A DNA stretch of 64,000 bases from Siphonodentalium dalli (GCA_032622095.1 CP136066.1:62714609-62778608); one strand, 5' to 3'; numbered from the stretch's first letter, positions 11,041 to 23,070 are shown. Notes: generated by a model not told the origin, from the sequence alone. Made by a program: numbers and translations.

Positions 11041-11820
11041 TGGAAAAAAGTCCATAATATGTCTTTAAAACAACCCGAAGCATTACAAGCTATAGGAACA
11101 TTGAGAGATTAAATGACTATATATCGGATAGTTCTACTGCCCAGAAAACGAGTGTTCGAGCACCGTCGTGCAACCAGCCTTGTTCCTCAGCAAAAGCACC
11201 TTGGATACAGAGATCGACGCGTTCAGTTGAACTTAATGTCTGTAAAGTACAGGCGTCTGGGATGTGATTTAATAGACATGCAATTACTTACATAATCAGT
11301 GTAATGTCAACACAGATTAATTGTTCCAGAAAGCAACATATTCTATCACGAGAGGACATAATCTCTAGCTGCAAATGAAAACCGCGATTAAGAACTTTGG
11401 GAAGTACTTCTTCACTCAACGTATGATAGTTTAGTGGATCAAACTTCCCGAACACGTTGTCAATGCTACTTCACTGACAATTCAAATCCCAGATAGGCTA
11501 TCAACTATACAGTCCGAAGTACATATATGATGACTGAGTTATTGCGACATAATGTATATAACAATTTTGTTTGTATATCGGAACCAAAAGTCGAATGACT
11601 TGTTCCGAAACATTTGATGATGATATTGAATGCTTTCTTATGTGTGAACCCTAACCATGATGACCCAGATGAAATTGATTTCATTTGCACTGCTGGGGGA
11701 GTTTCACAGTATTGTCGGTAGTGATATAAGCAGCAATTCCAATGCACAAATACAGAGAATGCATTAGTACATAAAGAGTCACTCACAGTAATTGGTGTGA
11801 GTGACTCGTCTGAAGTGAAC
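11041..11820. other. No gene recognised; short perfect hairpin
   Basis: The frames at 11113-11295 and 11505-11786 show no family resemblance. A perfect 12-bp inverted repeat (GAGTCACTCACA, 11776-11787; its complement at 11796-11807) encloses an 8-nt loop. The last bases before 11821 (GAAGTGAAC) match the flank of repeat S at 10675. Confidence 0.5.
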
Positions 11821-12210
11821 TTAACCCTTTACCCAACAGAACGGCCCTCTGCCAATGCATTCTCTTATATATGCGAGTCGACCATAGGTCGCCTCGCATA
11901 TATAAGAGAATGCATTGGCTTAACACATTAAAAATTATAAAATTGTTAAAGAATGTAAGAAAAAATGGTAAAAAGTGTTAAAAAAAGATTTTGTTTAGGC
12001 CAATGCATTCTCTTATATATGCGAGGCGACCTATGGTCGACTCGCATATATAAGAGAATGCATTGGCACAGGGCATAACTGTAACCATCACAATGTGGTC
12101 AAGGAGCCGGTTCCAATGATATCCATATTTGTATGGTTCTATTGAGACAGACCGAAGATATTTTAGGCTGTTGAAGCTTTATTTGGCCGGTTTGTTGGGT
12201 AAAGGGTTAA
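11821..12210 (+). mobile_element. piggyBac-type MITE with twin hairpins, copy B
   Basis: TTAA at 11821-11824 and 12207-12210 flanks a body that begins CCCTTTACCCAACA and ends TGTTGGGTAAAGGG. The 69-nt hairpins are at 11851-11919 and 11999-12067, the second being the reverse complement of the first. A conserved tail (CATCACAATGTGGTCAAGGA, GACAGACCGAAGATATTTTA) matches copies A and C. It sits inside a copy of repeat S; joining the flanks across a single TTAA restores the arrangement seen at 10675-10700. No coding capacity. Confidence 0.88.
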
Positions 12211-12370
12211 AGTGATGTGAAACACTCAGGTGGGGTGATCAAATGAAAATGTAGAATGATCTTGCTGAAAGTAGTTATTTTTACGAATATAAATCCAAGT
12301 TTACAACACACACCGTCATTTTTATATATCAATTAAATTCAATGACTCTCGATGGCGAAATCATTTTCAA
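12207..12370 (+). repeat. Dispersed repeat S, truncated copy
   Basis: Begins directly at the right TTAA of the MITE with TTAAAGTGATGTGAAACACT and follows the copy at 10685 through TTTTACGAATATAAATCCAA and TATATATCAATTAAAT. It stops near GATGGCGAAATC. Noncoding. Confidence 0.65.
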
Positions 12371-13299
12371 CCTAGTCGGGGTGTCAGGTTTGAAATTTCC
12401 AACTCTAGGAAGGCTTGAGGCCAGTCTTGATGCTAAGATTTTGCGATTTCAAATTGTCATGGTCCCTCCCCCGTGGCCAATAAAAATCTGCTAATTAGTT
12501 TAAGAAATCAATATTATACTACATTTGGTCAAAATTTTTGACTGACATGGTCATTAGTTCGAGAATTTCCCAACCTAAGGGTGAGTATGAGGTTTGAAAT
12601 TTCCAACACTAGGAAAGCTTGAGGCCAGTCTAGATGCTAGAATTTGGCGAGTTTCTTCAAAATTTTCTCACACCGGGCCGAACAACCGTGGTCGGCCCGG
12701 TGTGTCCTGGTCTCTTGTCCGTAGCCGTGTGATATGTCTGGAGTTGGACCACTAGAATGATGTCAGGATTTACGCATTTTTAATTTTCAAATATCTGAAT
12801 GTTCTCATACCGGGTATATAGAACCATGCATGGTCTATGAATATATAGGCTATTAGGTATGAGCACTGAGGTGCAAATGGAATTATGAGAAACTTGTGTT
12901 TGGTTCGATTCAAGGCGGGGGGGGGGGGTGCAGTTGGAATTCCCCAAAGTGGACACCCCACCCAACGGAAACCCACTAGCCACGTCTCTGGGTTCCATAG
13001 AAACGTCTCTGGGTTCCATAGACACGAATAGCTGCCTATTCCGCGTAGCTGTAATGTGTACGGTAACTAGTCTTCCATGTCAATCTTAAAAACCTACCGG
13101 GTCGTGATACCCAATTTATTTTACAATCTATCAAACATATCGAATAAAGCTGATATGACACAGGGTAACGGTAAGTATGTCGCGGCCCGTATCGCACAAC
13201 ACACATATGGCGACGTCATATTTCAATTCCAATAATCCATCAGCAGTCTATTGTGTCAAGGTCTCAAGATATCTCGGTATGCGATATTTTAAGGTTTAT
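12371..13299. other. Noncoding stretch with small direct repeats and a GC-rich hairpin
   Basis: Two direct copies of a segment of about 70 bp (about 12387-12455 and 12585-12655) share GGTTTGAAATTTCCAAC and GCTTGAGGCCAGTCT. A GC-rich perfect 13-bp hairpin (CACACCGGGCCGA, 12669-12681; complement at 12692-12704) stands out from the AT-rich background. A run of 12 G lies at 12917-12928. ACGTCTCTGGGTTCCATAGA is duplicated in tandem near 12981-13022. No gene is recognised. Confidence 0.5.
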
Positions 13300-13707
13300 T
13301 TAACCCTTTACCCAACAGAACGGCCCTGTGCCAATGCATTCTCTTATATATGCGAGTCGACCATAGGTCGCCTCGCATATATAAGATAATGCATTGGCTT
13401 AACACATATTAAAAATGATAAAATTGTCAAAGAATGTAGAAAAATATTATAAAAATTGTTAAAAAATGTAAGAATTTAATTTTAGGCCAATGCATTCTCT
13501 TATATATGCGAGGCGACCTATGGTCGACTCGCATATATAAGAGAATGCATTGGCACAGGGTATAACTGTAACCATCACAATGTGGTCAATGAACCGGTTC
13601 CAATGATATCCATATTTGTATGGTGTTATTGAGACAGACCGAAGATATTTTAGGCTTTTGAAGCTTTATTTGGGCGTTTTTGGCCGTTTTGTTGGGTAAA
13701 GGGTTAA
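13300..13707 (+). mobile_element. piggyBac-type MITE with twin hairpins, copy C
   Basis: TTAA at 13300-13303 and 13704-13707 flanks the same CCCTTTACCCAACA termini. The hairpins are at 13330-13398 and 13486-13554; one arm carries a single change (AAGATAATG for AAGAGAATG). The A/T spacer between hairpins differs somewhat in sequence and length from copy B, but the hairpins are almost unchanged. Same orientation as copy B. Noncoding. Confidence 0.87.
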
Positions 13708-14507
13708 ATATGGTCTCTCTCTTCCGGGCAACAATTACAACAACAACATAAAATACAGATATAGCTGAAGATGAGGTATTGTGACATAACTACCCATGCC
13801 CCATAACATAGCTACCCATGCCCCATGCCCCACCAATTGTATAGTATACCCGTGCTACGTATAGTAGAACCCAAACTCGAATATCATTGCTCGGTTCCTT
13901 GCGGAAACCTCACACATCTTAATCATTGCCCGGACCCGCACACAATCAAGTCGATCCCCAAAATATGGTCATAGGGAATCACCATAACGGCAGAGCCAAT
14001 GCCGAAGTGTATTACCAAATACCTCATCTAATATTCATCCCAAATAGTACATAAGGAACAACTACACCCCGACACATCATGCTTTACTTTACTCATCTCA
14101 TCTTGAGGTTCTGATACCTATCCGAGCATCACCTATCGTTCGGGTCCTTCATTCCGCGACTTAGTTTGTATACATTGATTGTGTATTATCTACTACTTCA
14201 TACATTAAAGATTGGTATCCATATCTATGTGTCGTCATTACACCCCAGGTATATTATTTGTCTATAGCGACATAATAAAGTGGTTTATTTTGATCGTAAT
14301 TCGCGGTAAATCTCTTATCTGATCTGTAATCTTCCTTGATTGAGGGTGCTAACAAAATAGAGTGCTCTCTCTGAATACGATCAGGACGCTTTCGTGCGGA
14401 TTTCTGTTCTAAAAAATAGCCCTTTAATGTCGTAAGAAATAAAATGTATACCAATGGATAGAAGTTTTTCCAGATATATGCCATCGATTCATATTTCATA
14501 ATTTATA

Positions 14508-14624
14508 CTCTGGAATCTATATATAACTTGCTGAGAAGAGACAGACCATCTTTAAGATTCATATATATTATTTTTTTTACTCTGGAATCTATATATAACG
14601 TGCCGAGAAGAGATAGACCATCTA
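14508..14624. repeat. Short tandem duplication
   Basis: A unit of about 45 bp containing CTCTGGAATCTATATATAAC and GAGAAGAGA.AGACCATCT occurs at 14508 and again 70 bp later. The small ORFs across it read through both copies and are not genes. Confidence 0.6.
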
Positions 14625-14696
14625 TAACGCTAGATATGTTTATATGCTCATCAGAAGCGGATGTGTTGATCGAACATTGCATATATATCTCTGCCC

Positions 14697-14925
14697 TTAA
14701 CCATTTCATGACTGGAGCTGCGCTTGTGCAGCATCCAAGATCCTGTGCCAGTGCATTCCCTTATGTCCAGGTCTCCCATATAGAGAGTCGCAAAACTAAT
14801 ATAATGCATTGGCTTCTTACACGGTCAATGTGAGTATTGCCAATGGGAGACTCGCACATATAAGATAATGCATTGGCACAGGGTTTTCGCGAAATATCAG
14901 GAAGCTCCAGTCATGGAAGAGTTAA
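14697..14925. mobile_element. TTAA-flanked hairpin element D, related to the twin-hairpin MITEs
   Basis: TTAA at 14697-14700 and 14922-14925 borders inverted ends sharing CATGACTGGAGCT. Inside are two degenerate versions of the same 69-nt hairpin: GCCAGTGCATTCCCTTATG at 14747 and CTCGCACATATAAGATAATG near 14851. The termini lack the CCC start of copies A-C, so this is a sister family with a shared hairpin core. Another fragment is at 50370-50488. Confidence 0.65.
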
Positions 14926-16840
14926 AGTGTCACATTATAGTGAAACCAAGATGGCTAGGAAACACCTAATTTTCAGCAAACTCAGTCGAAGTGACGGTTG
15001 CTATCCAGAACTCGCCTCGTCTTAAGTATTTAGGATGAAGTCATTATTTTTAAATGAAAAGAATCTGATTCGATGATCACCACATCTTGAGATTCCAGCA
15101 ACAACATTTCTTGAAATGCCACTTCAGTTGTCATTATCTATTAATTGCAAAAACCAAATATGCTAACAAATGTCAACTACAGTACAAAATTGCCCAAAAA
15201 GTGAAATATATCAACATTTTGTTCAACGCAATTTGGTATCGGGAGTATGTCGCTCGGCAAATTTTCCAGGTGGTGAAAATAACATATATCAGAACTAGAA
15301 ATCTGATAAATCTGGCCTTTGGCTCAACGACTCAATCCCCCTCCCCCCACCAGAAGCCGAAGAAAGAGTAACTTATCGGCGTTAAATCGGATTATGCATC
15401 TTTAAGATTCGAGGAGACGGCACCATATAATATCAGGCAATGTCTGTGCCGCTAGGTCTCTAGTTTTCCCAGTTTGATCAACAGAACCATCGATAAACAC
15501 AAGGCATCGCGAACATTCACAAAAGGTATTGGTGAGTATATCGTCAAAAAGATCACAAAAGCTCATAAGAACTATATTACCTACCGCTTTTGGGCAATTG
15601 AAGCTCTTTGAGCTATTCTGGTCGCTACGTGCCGATTTTTCATTGAACCTGGATTTGGCATATTGAAGTTTTTTCTTGGCGGGTTTTAATAAACTGGAGA
15701 TCCCGCATATAAAAAAACAAACTTACTTGACTGCCGACAGCTTTGAGCAATTTGAGATATTCACCCTTGAAGGCCCATTTGATTTTCAAAGCCACCGATT
15801 ATTTGTTTCATAACGCCTTGATATACGGTTTTATTAACAATCTATGACATAAATATGATTAAAATACTAGAATTCATCACCATGTAGAACGACTGTATCT
15901 CAGAAGATGCACATAGAGTAATATAAAATAACAGAACATGTTTACAGTTTATTACACCGGATAAGTTGATAATACAATGAAACACACCCGCCAAAGACCA
16001 ACTTCCTCTTTCACATGGTATACATGTATAATATGGCATATAGTTTATATAACGTGATCTGGGGGTTCGAAAATTAAGTGGTCCTTTAAAATGACATGGT
16101 GTCTCAGAATGAAGTAAAATCCATTTGTGACAAAACACTTATATGATTTTAACACACCCATTTCGCTGGTCCAGCAGCATAAGCTATGTCTAAGCTGTAA
16201 CCTGCAGTAAACATTTGGAGCAGAACGTGGCCGTTTGTTAAAAGAAACTCCACGATAAAGAGCGTTTGGCGATAGAATATTGGGACAAACGATATTTTGT
16301 TTTTCAAGTACGTCCACAATGGAGGGTGACTGGCTGATTGGCTCAATTTAAGACTTCTTTGCATTCAATACGTTTGTGGTGAAGGTTGTGACGTTGAACA
16401 AGTAAAATGAAACGCGTGGCTAACGGTTTGTGGCGACAGGGGTCGTTTGGAAAGTCTCACCCCACTTTGGCCGTATGTTTCAATATTTCTAAATGAGAGA
16501 CAGGTCTCGCACATCAGTTTGGAAATTCAGGCCAACATTATGTTGAATCTTCTGGTAGTTTGATTTATCAACCAGTATTCGGTATAAACTGCGTAGTTTT
16601 TGGATGAAAAAATTCGAATGCGTTGACACATTCGGTCAAATCGTTTAACTGAAATGTCCAATAGATACATGTAGTTGTATAATTTCCAAAATGTACAACA
16701 GATGGAAACAATGAGCTACCAATTGGAAAATCATAGCTGAGAGGGATGTACAGATAGAAATATAAGTTCGACACCAGCCCGATTTTTTAGGACCTTATAA
16801 CGTCCATAATATATTTAGAGACAATAGTAGTTTCTCAATA
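14926..16840. other. No gene recognised
   Basis: Scattered frames of 68-98 codons (15087-15371 plus; 15842-16364 and 16568-16774 minus) have low-complexity or incoherent composition, with no family motif and no splice-bordered block. GATAAAGAGCGTT at 16254 is an inverted copy of the recurrent 12-mer described in the findings. Confidence 0.45.
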
Positions 16841-17076
16841 CTGCCATGCAAGAATACGTCACTCCAAGATGTGATAGTAGGCACCGATGTGACAGGGAAT
16901 CAAATAACCGTACACAAAACTGCCATGCGAGAATACGTCACCCCAAGATGTGATAGTAGGCACCGATGTGACAGGGAATCAAATAACCGTGCACAAAACT
17001 GCCATGCGAGAATAAGTCACCCCAAGATGTGATAGTAATCACCGATGTGACAGGGAATCAAATAACCGTACATATC
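16841..17076. repeat. Three tandem 79-bp repeats
   Basis: Units start with CTGCCATGC at 16841, 16920 and 16999 and end in GGAATCAAATAACCGT. They differ at only a few positions, so the array is young or homogenised. No coding frame. Confidence 0.85.
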
Positions 17077-17204
17077 CACGGCATTATATCCATCATCACA
17101 TATAAATAATCGTGTTAATAGGTTCATATCGGACCTAAATATTCATATATGTTCGTATTGTACTTACAGATATCTTAAGTACTTGTTCGGGTGCGTGAAA
17201 CTAA

Positions 17205-17545
17205 CTGATAAGATAGTATGCGGGCGCTATGCCAACTAGAGGGATGTACGATTCTACTAACATCGCAGAAAATCTGAAGAAATTCGACCGTACCACTCCA
17301 TAGAAAACATCCTCTAAACAACGATCAATTGTAAATATTTACTACTCTATTCGGGACGCATCTGTCGACGATAAACTAACGAAAACGCTTTCGCCATCGA
17401 GAGTCACTGCATCTAATTAATATATAAGAATGACCGCGTGTGCTGTCTATTTGGATATAAAATTTCAAAATATTACTACCTTGAACAAGATTATTCTCCA
17501 TTTCTATTTGATGACCCTACCGGGTTGTTTCACATCACTTTAATG
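17205..17545 (-). repeat. Dispersed repeat S, inverted copy
   Basis: On the minus strand this matches 10685-11040 end to end, including GTTTCACATCACTTTAA at the terminus (about 17525), GTACCACTCCATAGAAAAC, GTAAATATTTAC and GCGCTATGCCAAC. Noncoding. Confidence 0.7.
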
Positions 17546-17809
17546 TGATGACACAGTGACCCCCCTCATACCCGCTATTTCCGTTCTATGGCGCGGCCCA
17601 GTGACAAAACATGATGAAGATCGTATATCTGGTAAGGTGAGTTAGGTTCATATAGATAAATACTACTGTATATATGGACTTATTTCTGTTGTTTTTAAAA
17701 ATAAGTTCAATGTAAGCTGACGTAACGTAAAATCCTTATTGAACCATACCCACGTCAAACAATCCATGGTCACACATACATGATCAGCCTGTTCTCCCGA
17801 AACCCCGCA

Positions 17810-18900
17810 CATTACCTGCTTATAATAGAACTTGTTATAGCTAGATAATTTGCTTAGAATCGCCTCATTTTGAGTCGATATAATGTGCTGAAATGACAGC
17901 GTTTAGTCAGATTATCGACTCATAATGACGCAATTCTAAGCAGATGATGTGCGGACATTGACACAAATAGCCCAACCCACGAGTTTTCAGGTGTACGCTT
18001 TTTAACATGTGTTTTCACGGTGGCCCGCATCATGAAACGAAGTAACGAGTATGAGTCCATTATCTGTTTATTTCAGAATCAGATAATCACATTATGTACC
18101 TATTTCAAATTATAGGTCGATTATGTGCGTATATTCGTATCAACACGAGGTGAGTACGACACGCGTAGATTTCACTTCAATCGGTTGGATTCATGCCAAG
18201 AAACTATAAAAGTGGATGCATCACTTTGGGTTATTTTTTTCTTTTTGAATTCAACTTTTGATAAAATACGTACATATTAACAATTAATTGACACACATGC
18301 CATACATGCTCTAGCATGATGTGATCTTCTGTGAAGGCGTGTTTGTGACATCACCAAATAATATGCAAACGGTTCTGAAAATACGGTTAATATTTATATT
18401 GTAGGGACGACGATGCAACACATGACGTTATAGCAGCGATCGCGTTGGTGACTGCCAGCTGTTATCGACATCCAACTGGCATGCCATTAGCTGATGTTTT
18501 AAGAACGTGTAGAGAATCAAAGACTGCGAAGCCAGACGAAAGATGCAATACGACTGCAGATTACATCAACATATCGTCGCGGAAATATGCACATAATCGA
18601 CCTATAATGTGAAATAGGTACATAATGTGATTATTCGATTCTGCAATATGCAGATAATGAAATGTTACCCCTTATTTCGTTTTATGGCGCGGACCAGTGA
18701 AAATACCTGTTAAAGGGCGTACACCTAAAAGTCGTTAGTTGGCTTATTTGTCCCATTGTCCGCACATAATTTGCTTAGAATCGCCTCCTTGTGTGTCGAT
18801 AATGTGACTAGAATGTTCTCATTTTCATCACATTATCGACTCAAAATGAGTCGATTCTAAGCAGATTATATACATACAAGTTCTATTATAGGCTGGTTTC
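17810..18900. mobile_element. Fold-back element H: two inverted copies around a short open frame
   Basis: The outer ends share TATAATAGAACTTGT in inverse orientation (17821 and about 18880). Each half carries a 90-nt imperfect hairpin starting GCTTAGAATCGCCTC (17852-17941; 18773-18862). Each also has inverted ATTATAGGTCGATTATGTG-type sequence near the inner border (about 18110 and 18595). Single relatives lie at 33700-34050 and 57090-57430. The centre (18391-18612) holds an open frame unlike the repeat. Whether this is one fold-back element or two facing insertions cannot be decided here. Confidence 0.55.
18391..18612 (+). CDS. Possible exon inside fold-back element H
   Basis: An open frame of 73 codons without an ATG start, running from just after a TAA (18388) to a TGA (18610). 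An acceptor-like TATTTATATTGTAG precedes GGACGACGATG. The protein is balanced and not low-complexity (DDDATHDVIAAIALVTASCY, then RHPTGMPLADVLRTCRES), unlike the surrounding repeats. Its last 8 or so codons run into repeat H. No family is recognised. It could be a captured exon, a fragment of an element-borne gene, or chance. Confidence 0.3.
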   Translation, partial: YLYCRDDDATHDVIAAIALVTASCYRHPTGMPLADVLRTCRESKTAKPDERCNTTADYINISSRKYAHNRPIM

Positions 18901-19713
18901 CAGGATAACATGTTGATTACATAGACTACGTCAACCCTTATCAAATGTGTGAAGACTGCATAGGACCGACATACAACAGGCCAACATACCGAGGTTTTAC
19001 TCTTGTTTACTTCTGTAGGCACACACATTCCGGGACCCACTAAAAGCCGACAGCACGACACAAGGCGTTCAAACGATATTGTTCATGTACTATCTTGCAT
19101 AATAGGCCTGTATGTACCAAAGTTCCATTGGCCAAGTCGGCAGCTCGAGCTGTGAAGATCATCTAGAAATTTATTTCTGATATTTTTAGTCTCCTCGGAT
19201 GTTTTTTAAATGATACTGCCACTGATGTGTCCCAATTTAAATACTATAATCCTCGATGTACGTTTTGTTTCCTTTGAAGGTATTTCGACATTATTTTTCA
19301 ATTGAACCAATTAACAAATGTATAACTTCTCATTTCGTGTAAGATCTCGAGATAATCAGGTCAGGCACACCCTGAGTTTAACTATTATAGTTATATCGAA
19401 CTATTATAGTTGAATTTGACAGTGCCAGATCCACATTTTCCGTTTATGGAGGAAACTTTGGGATCGTGCACCCCAATGCAGTCGAGTTGTACTCTTAACA
19501 TTACATCAAGTGAACAGTCTTCAGATAGCTATATAGTAGCATTTGTTGTGTACCGTTTTGTACAAGTTTAATTTATTTATACCAATTGAATGGTAATTGA
19601 TTTGACGATCATGTGTCATCATGATTAATCATTGAGACAACCGAGTCGTGTCATTTCATCACAAAAACAAACATGGTTCAATATTCAACTATAATAATTA
19701 TATACAACCATAA

Positions 19714-20246
19714 TCAGGTCTGGCAATTTCCAAATATAGCTACAATAGCCATATGTAGCTACATATGGCTATTGGTGATGGATGGATCTGGTTGCAGAGA
19801 GATAACCCAATCCAACAAACAATCATTTAAATATACAAGAACGTGATTTGATTATACTCTTAGTGAATATTGTTTGCCATTTTCATGTATAATTACAAAA
19901 ATATTCCAACATTGTTACTTTTTTCTGACAACTGAACCTAAATAGAAGCAAAGATCATATATGGATTGATCTAAGTCCCATATCACATAGCATAACCAAT
20001 TTCTAAACAGATGCATGTGCTTAGCTATGCTTCTCGGATATTCCGCAAGCTGGTGCAACCGAAATGTTATCCGCATTGGTTTCATAAGTTGTAACAACAT
20101 AATAACCCCTCGCCCTTAGTTGCAACAGCTCGCGGTAATGCTTGCCTGCAATACAAATAGGTAAAATATTGTTTTACGATAGTCAAATGTAGCTACAATA
20201 GCTACATATATCTATTGTAGCTATAATTGGGAATTTCCAGACCTGA
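19714..20246. mobile_element. Inverted-repeat element of about 530 bp
   Basis: The left end TCAGGTCTGGCAATTTCC and the right end GGAATTTCCAGACCTGA are inverse. The similarity runs on through ATAGCTACAATAG-type sequence for about 35 bp. The interior has further palindromes (CATATGTAGCTACATATG near 19750). Flanking sequence at 19362 and 20262 shares CAGGCACA and its inverse, suggesting a larger nested palindromic unit. No coding capacity. Confidence 0.6.
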
Positions 20247-20407
20247 TAGCAGTTGAATTCAAGCTGTGCCTGATACACAAATCAACGTGTTTTGTATCCG
20301 GATACTCTAATAAAGACGTTATTACGGATATATACCATCATCAATGAAACATGATCAAATCGGCTATACAGAGGCGTATGAACCAAGCTTCGACTGCAAC
20401 GGGTCCA

Positions 20408-20812
20408 CAAGCCTTGAAAATGGGTCTGTAATTTGCAGAATGATGTCCCTAGATGGTGAATTTAGTGACGGTATCTCGCACTGCTGAGGCCTCAACCGAT
20501 ATGGGATACCTGTAATTGTAGGATCAGATTGAAGTTCCCCAGTTGAAGATGGTGATGTTCATCCTTTAGTCAACTCGATTATGCATTCAGCAAATTAGGG
20601 GATATAGAAACTGACAGAAGGGAAAAGGTATGCAAAACAATGCTAATTTGAGACAATAGATACTACCCAGAAGATGGGTCCTACTAGTAAGCAGAATGTG
20701 GTCCCGAGATGGTGAATTGTGTGATGTTAGCCCTCTGTGCAGTGTAGCCAACCTAAATTCACCATCTGGGGACCTCATTCTGCAAATGACAGACACTATT
20801 TTAAGGCTTGCA
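20408..20812. mobile_element. Inverted-repeat element (MITE-like)
   Basis: The ends share AAGCCTT and, further in, ATTTGCAGAATGA with AGATGGTGAATTTAG, in inverse orientation. That gives terminal repeats of at least 57 bp with few mismatches. An additional internal direct copy of the GCAGAATG...GATGGTGAATT block is at about 20691. The frame at 20587-20796 minus is a by-product of the repeat. Confidence 0.6.
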
Positions 20813-23070
20813 TGTCCGGCAACTCGACCGAATAAATAGCCACCATAATGTGAATTACACTAATGTTGCTTTGAACGACATAAGATGACTTAGTATATTT
20901 GTGATGTCTGGGTTCCAATCGTGCCAGCCGAATTGCCTTATTGAGTTCGACTGATTACTGTTGACTCAAAGTCCACAGCCACATATTGAAGTGCTTCGCT
21001 GTTTGACGAGGTCTTAGAATTTGACGGCAGAATTCTCGACAGTCTCCAATTCAAATCTGATATTGTATAGTGTGGCAAACGCGGTCTTAACTCAACGGTG
21101 CGATGCCAACGCAGCGTCTATCGCCAATTGAATTAAACTCATTAGCTTATTGTCAATCGGCTGCTAAACAGTCGTATCCACAGAAAACTAAAGGCTCAAA
21201 ACTATTCATCTCTCAAAATAACGTAGATCATGTCACGAATCTCTAACTCCAGCTAACGACCGTGGAGCTCATATTCCACCAGTCTATCATCTGGGAACTT
21301 GTTTAATATTTGACAGGAAACATTATAAAGTCGAAAACATAACGCGGGGAAAATATTTCTTATATTTTATTACCAGTTCCTTAATAATGTATTTCACTGT
21401 AGGTGGCAGATATTGATGACTCGTTCTGTTGAAGACCTTCGTGTTCCGCCGATGTCAGTGAAGCTTCCTTGAATGGACCTTCCACTCTGTAACTCCAGAA
21501 ATATTGGATATGAATTTCTTTATCTTTTTGAATGCGAGAGACTATCACCCGAGCGACAATGATTACTATCAAAATTTACTAAGAGAAAACAAAATGTTAT
21601 CACAATGAGCGGAATACTTAACCAGAACAGTTCAACAGCCACATGCAATTGTGCGACTTAACTAAAATAATCAATCGTGAGCTTATAAATTCGGTTAAGC
21701 ATGGAGAGATACCGAACATGATATAAAATGACTTATGACACTGTATTCCCACGAGGCTAACAAGAAATAGCTTGAGCAAGCGACTAAACCAGAGTGGGTG
21801 CATACTCTTAATTATATTACATCGCTGGTAATATAATTGAGGGTGTCTATGCACTTTGCGTGGATCAATCATTTGACACCATAGTATATAGCGTGAACGG
21901 AAAGTACGTATGGCTAACACGTATAGTATTTATATTGTAAATGCTGTCATATATTTTAATATATATCATTTGAATATTTATTATGTAAGTCATGTACATT
22001 AATGTATTATATGTTATCTTAATACCTAAGTATTATGGGTCGATAAGATTAAACGAATTGATTGGTTCGGCCGATGTCGGGGAAGCGTCCTTGGATGGAC
22101 CTTCGCGGTTCCGCCGATATCGGTGAATCTTCCTCGGATGAATAAGATCGTGATAAGAACGGAGACGTCATGTCGGCAATGTCGCCAAACCAACAGGAAG
22201 TCTCGCTGATAGAATTATGAGGGTCGTATTTTATAAATCGAAACAGGAAATCAGATCGGATTCTATACCCCTTGTTAATTGAGCCAATAGTCAGTATTGT
22301 CCGATTGAACCGTGGCTAGAGTACATTTATCTTCGTTCGGGTTTCCAGCCTCAAATTCGAACTGCACCCCTCGGTTCGTGTAGGCACACGGCGGACCTAA
22401 TTACTTTCGCCAATCTATGTTAGACACAAGTAATGTTTTTCGGTCCGTCCGGATCTGTGTGTGGATGTTTACCTGTCCTTACGCACCTCCGGGGACATAA
22501 TTCCGGAAGTACAGAATGTAAAGAAGGCACATTGCTAATATGAAATTGTTGCACAAATTATATATTTATTTTAAACCATTTATATATTCAATTTGCAGTG
22601 TTAACGGGTTTTTAAGGTAATAAATCTTTCATGTTAGAACCATATTGAAAGATTACTTCTTGGAAACCAGTAAATATAGTTATTGATGTTCGCCAACGTG
22701 TGCACGGACGGTAAAGAGTTAATGAAGTAGTCCAGTTTGTTTTGGTCATTCAAACTGGGTCAATACTGCGCCGTCTGAACTATGTTCAAGGCAAGCACGT
22801 GTGAGCTTATTCACACACGTGTGAGCTTATTCACACGACATATTTTGCATTGCTTTAACTCGCTTGACACGGCGGTCAAGCTTCACTCTACTCTTGAAGT
22901 TCCGCGTTGTCCCCCCCCCACCCACCCCATGATTAGGAGATGCTTATAATAATTATAACACTATACTATTCGTCATTTCATAATGTCTTCTTATTTGTTA
23001 TATCACTGATCGTCTGCGAACGATATCTATTGCTACACTTCACGTTTGTCCATTAAAGTTTACATTTAAC
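20813..23070. other. No gene recognised; small repeats
   Basis: A hairpin at 21798-21854 has arms GTGCATACTCTTAATTATAT and its imperfect inverse. GCCGATGTCGG..GAAGC.TCCTTGGATGGACCTTC occurs near 21441 and 22069, and a shortened version follows in tandem at about 22113. A 22-bp duplication (CACGTGTGAGCTTATTCACA) is at 22797-22840. The minus-strand frames at 21381-21920 lack recognisable motifs. Confidence 0.45.

Noticed and set aside
12901-12914. tRNA-like B box GGTTCGATTCAA
   Set aside because: No matching A box, acceptor stem or cloverleaf upstream.
12770-13025. Minus-strand ORFs near the poly-G tract
   Set aside because: Driven by the G run and a 22-bp tandem duplication (the repeated SMEPRDV), not by a gene.
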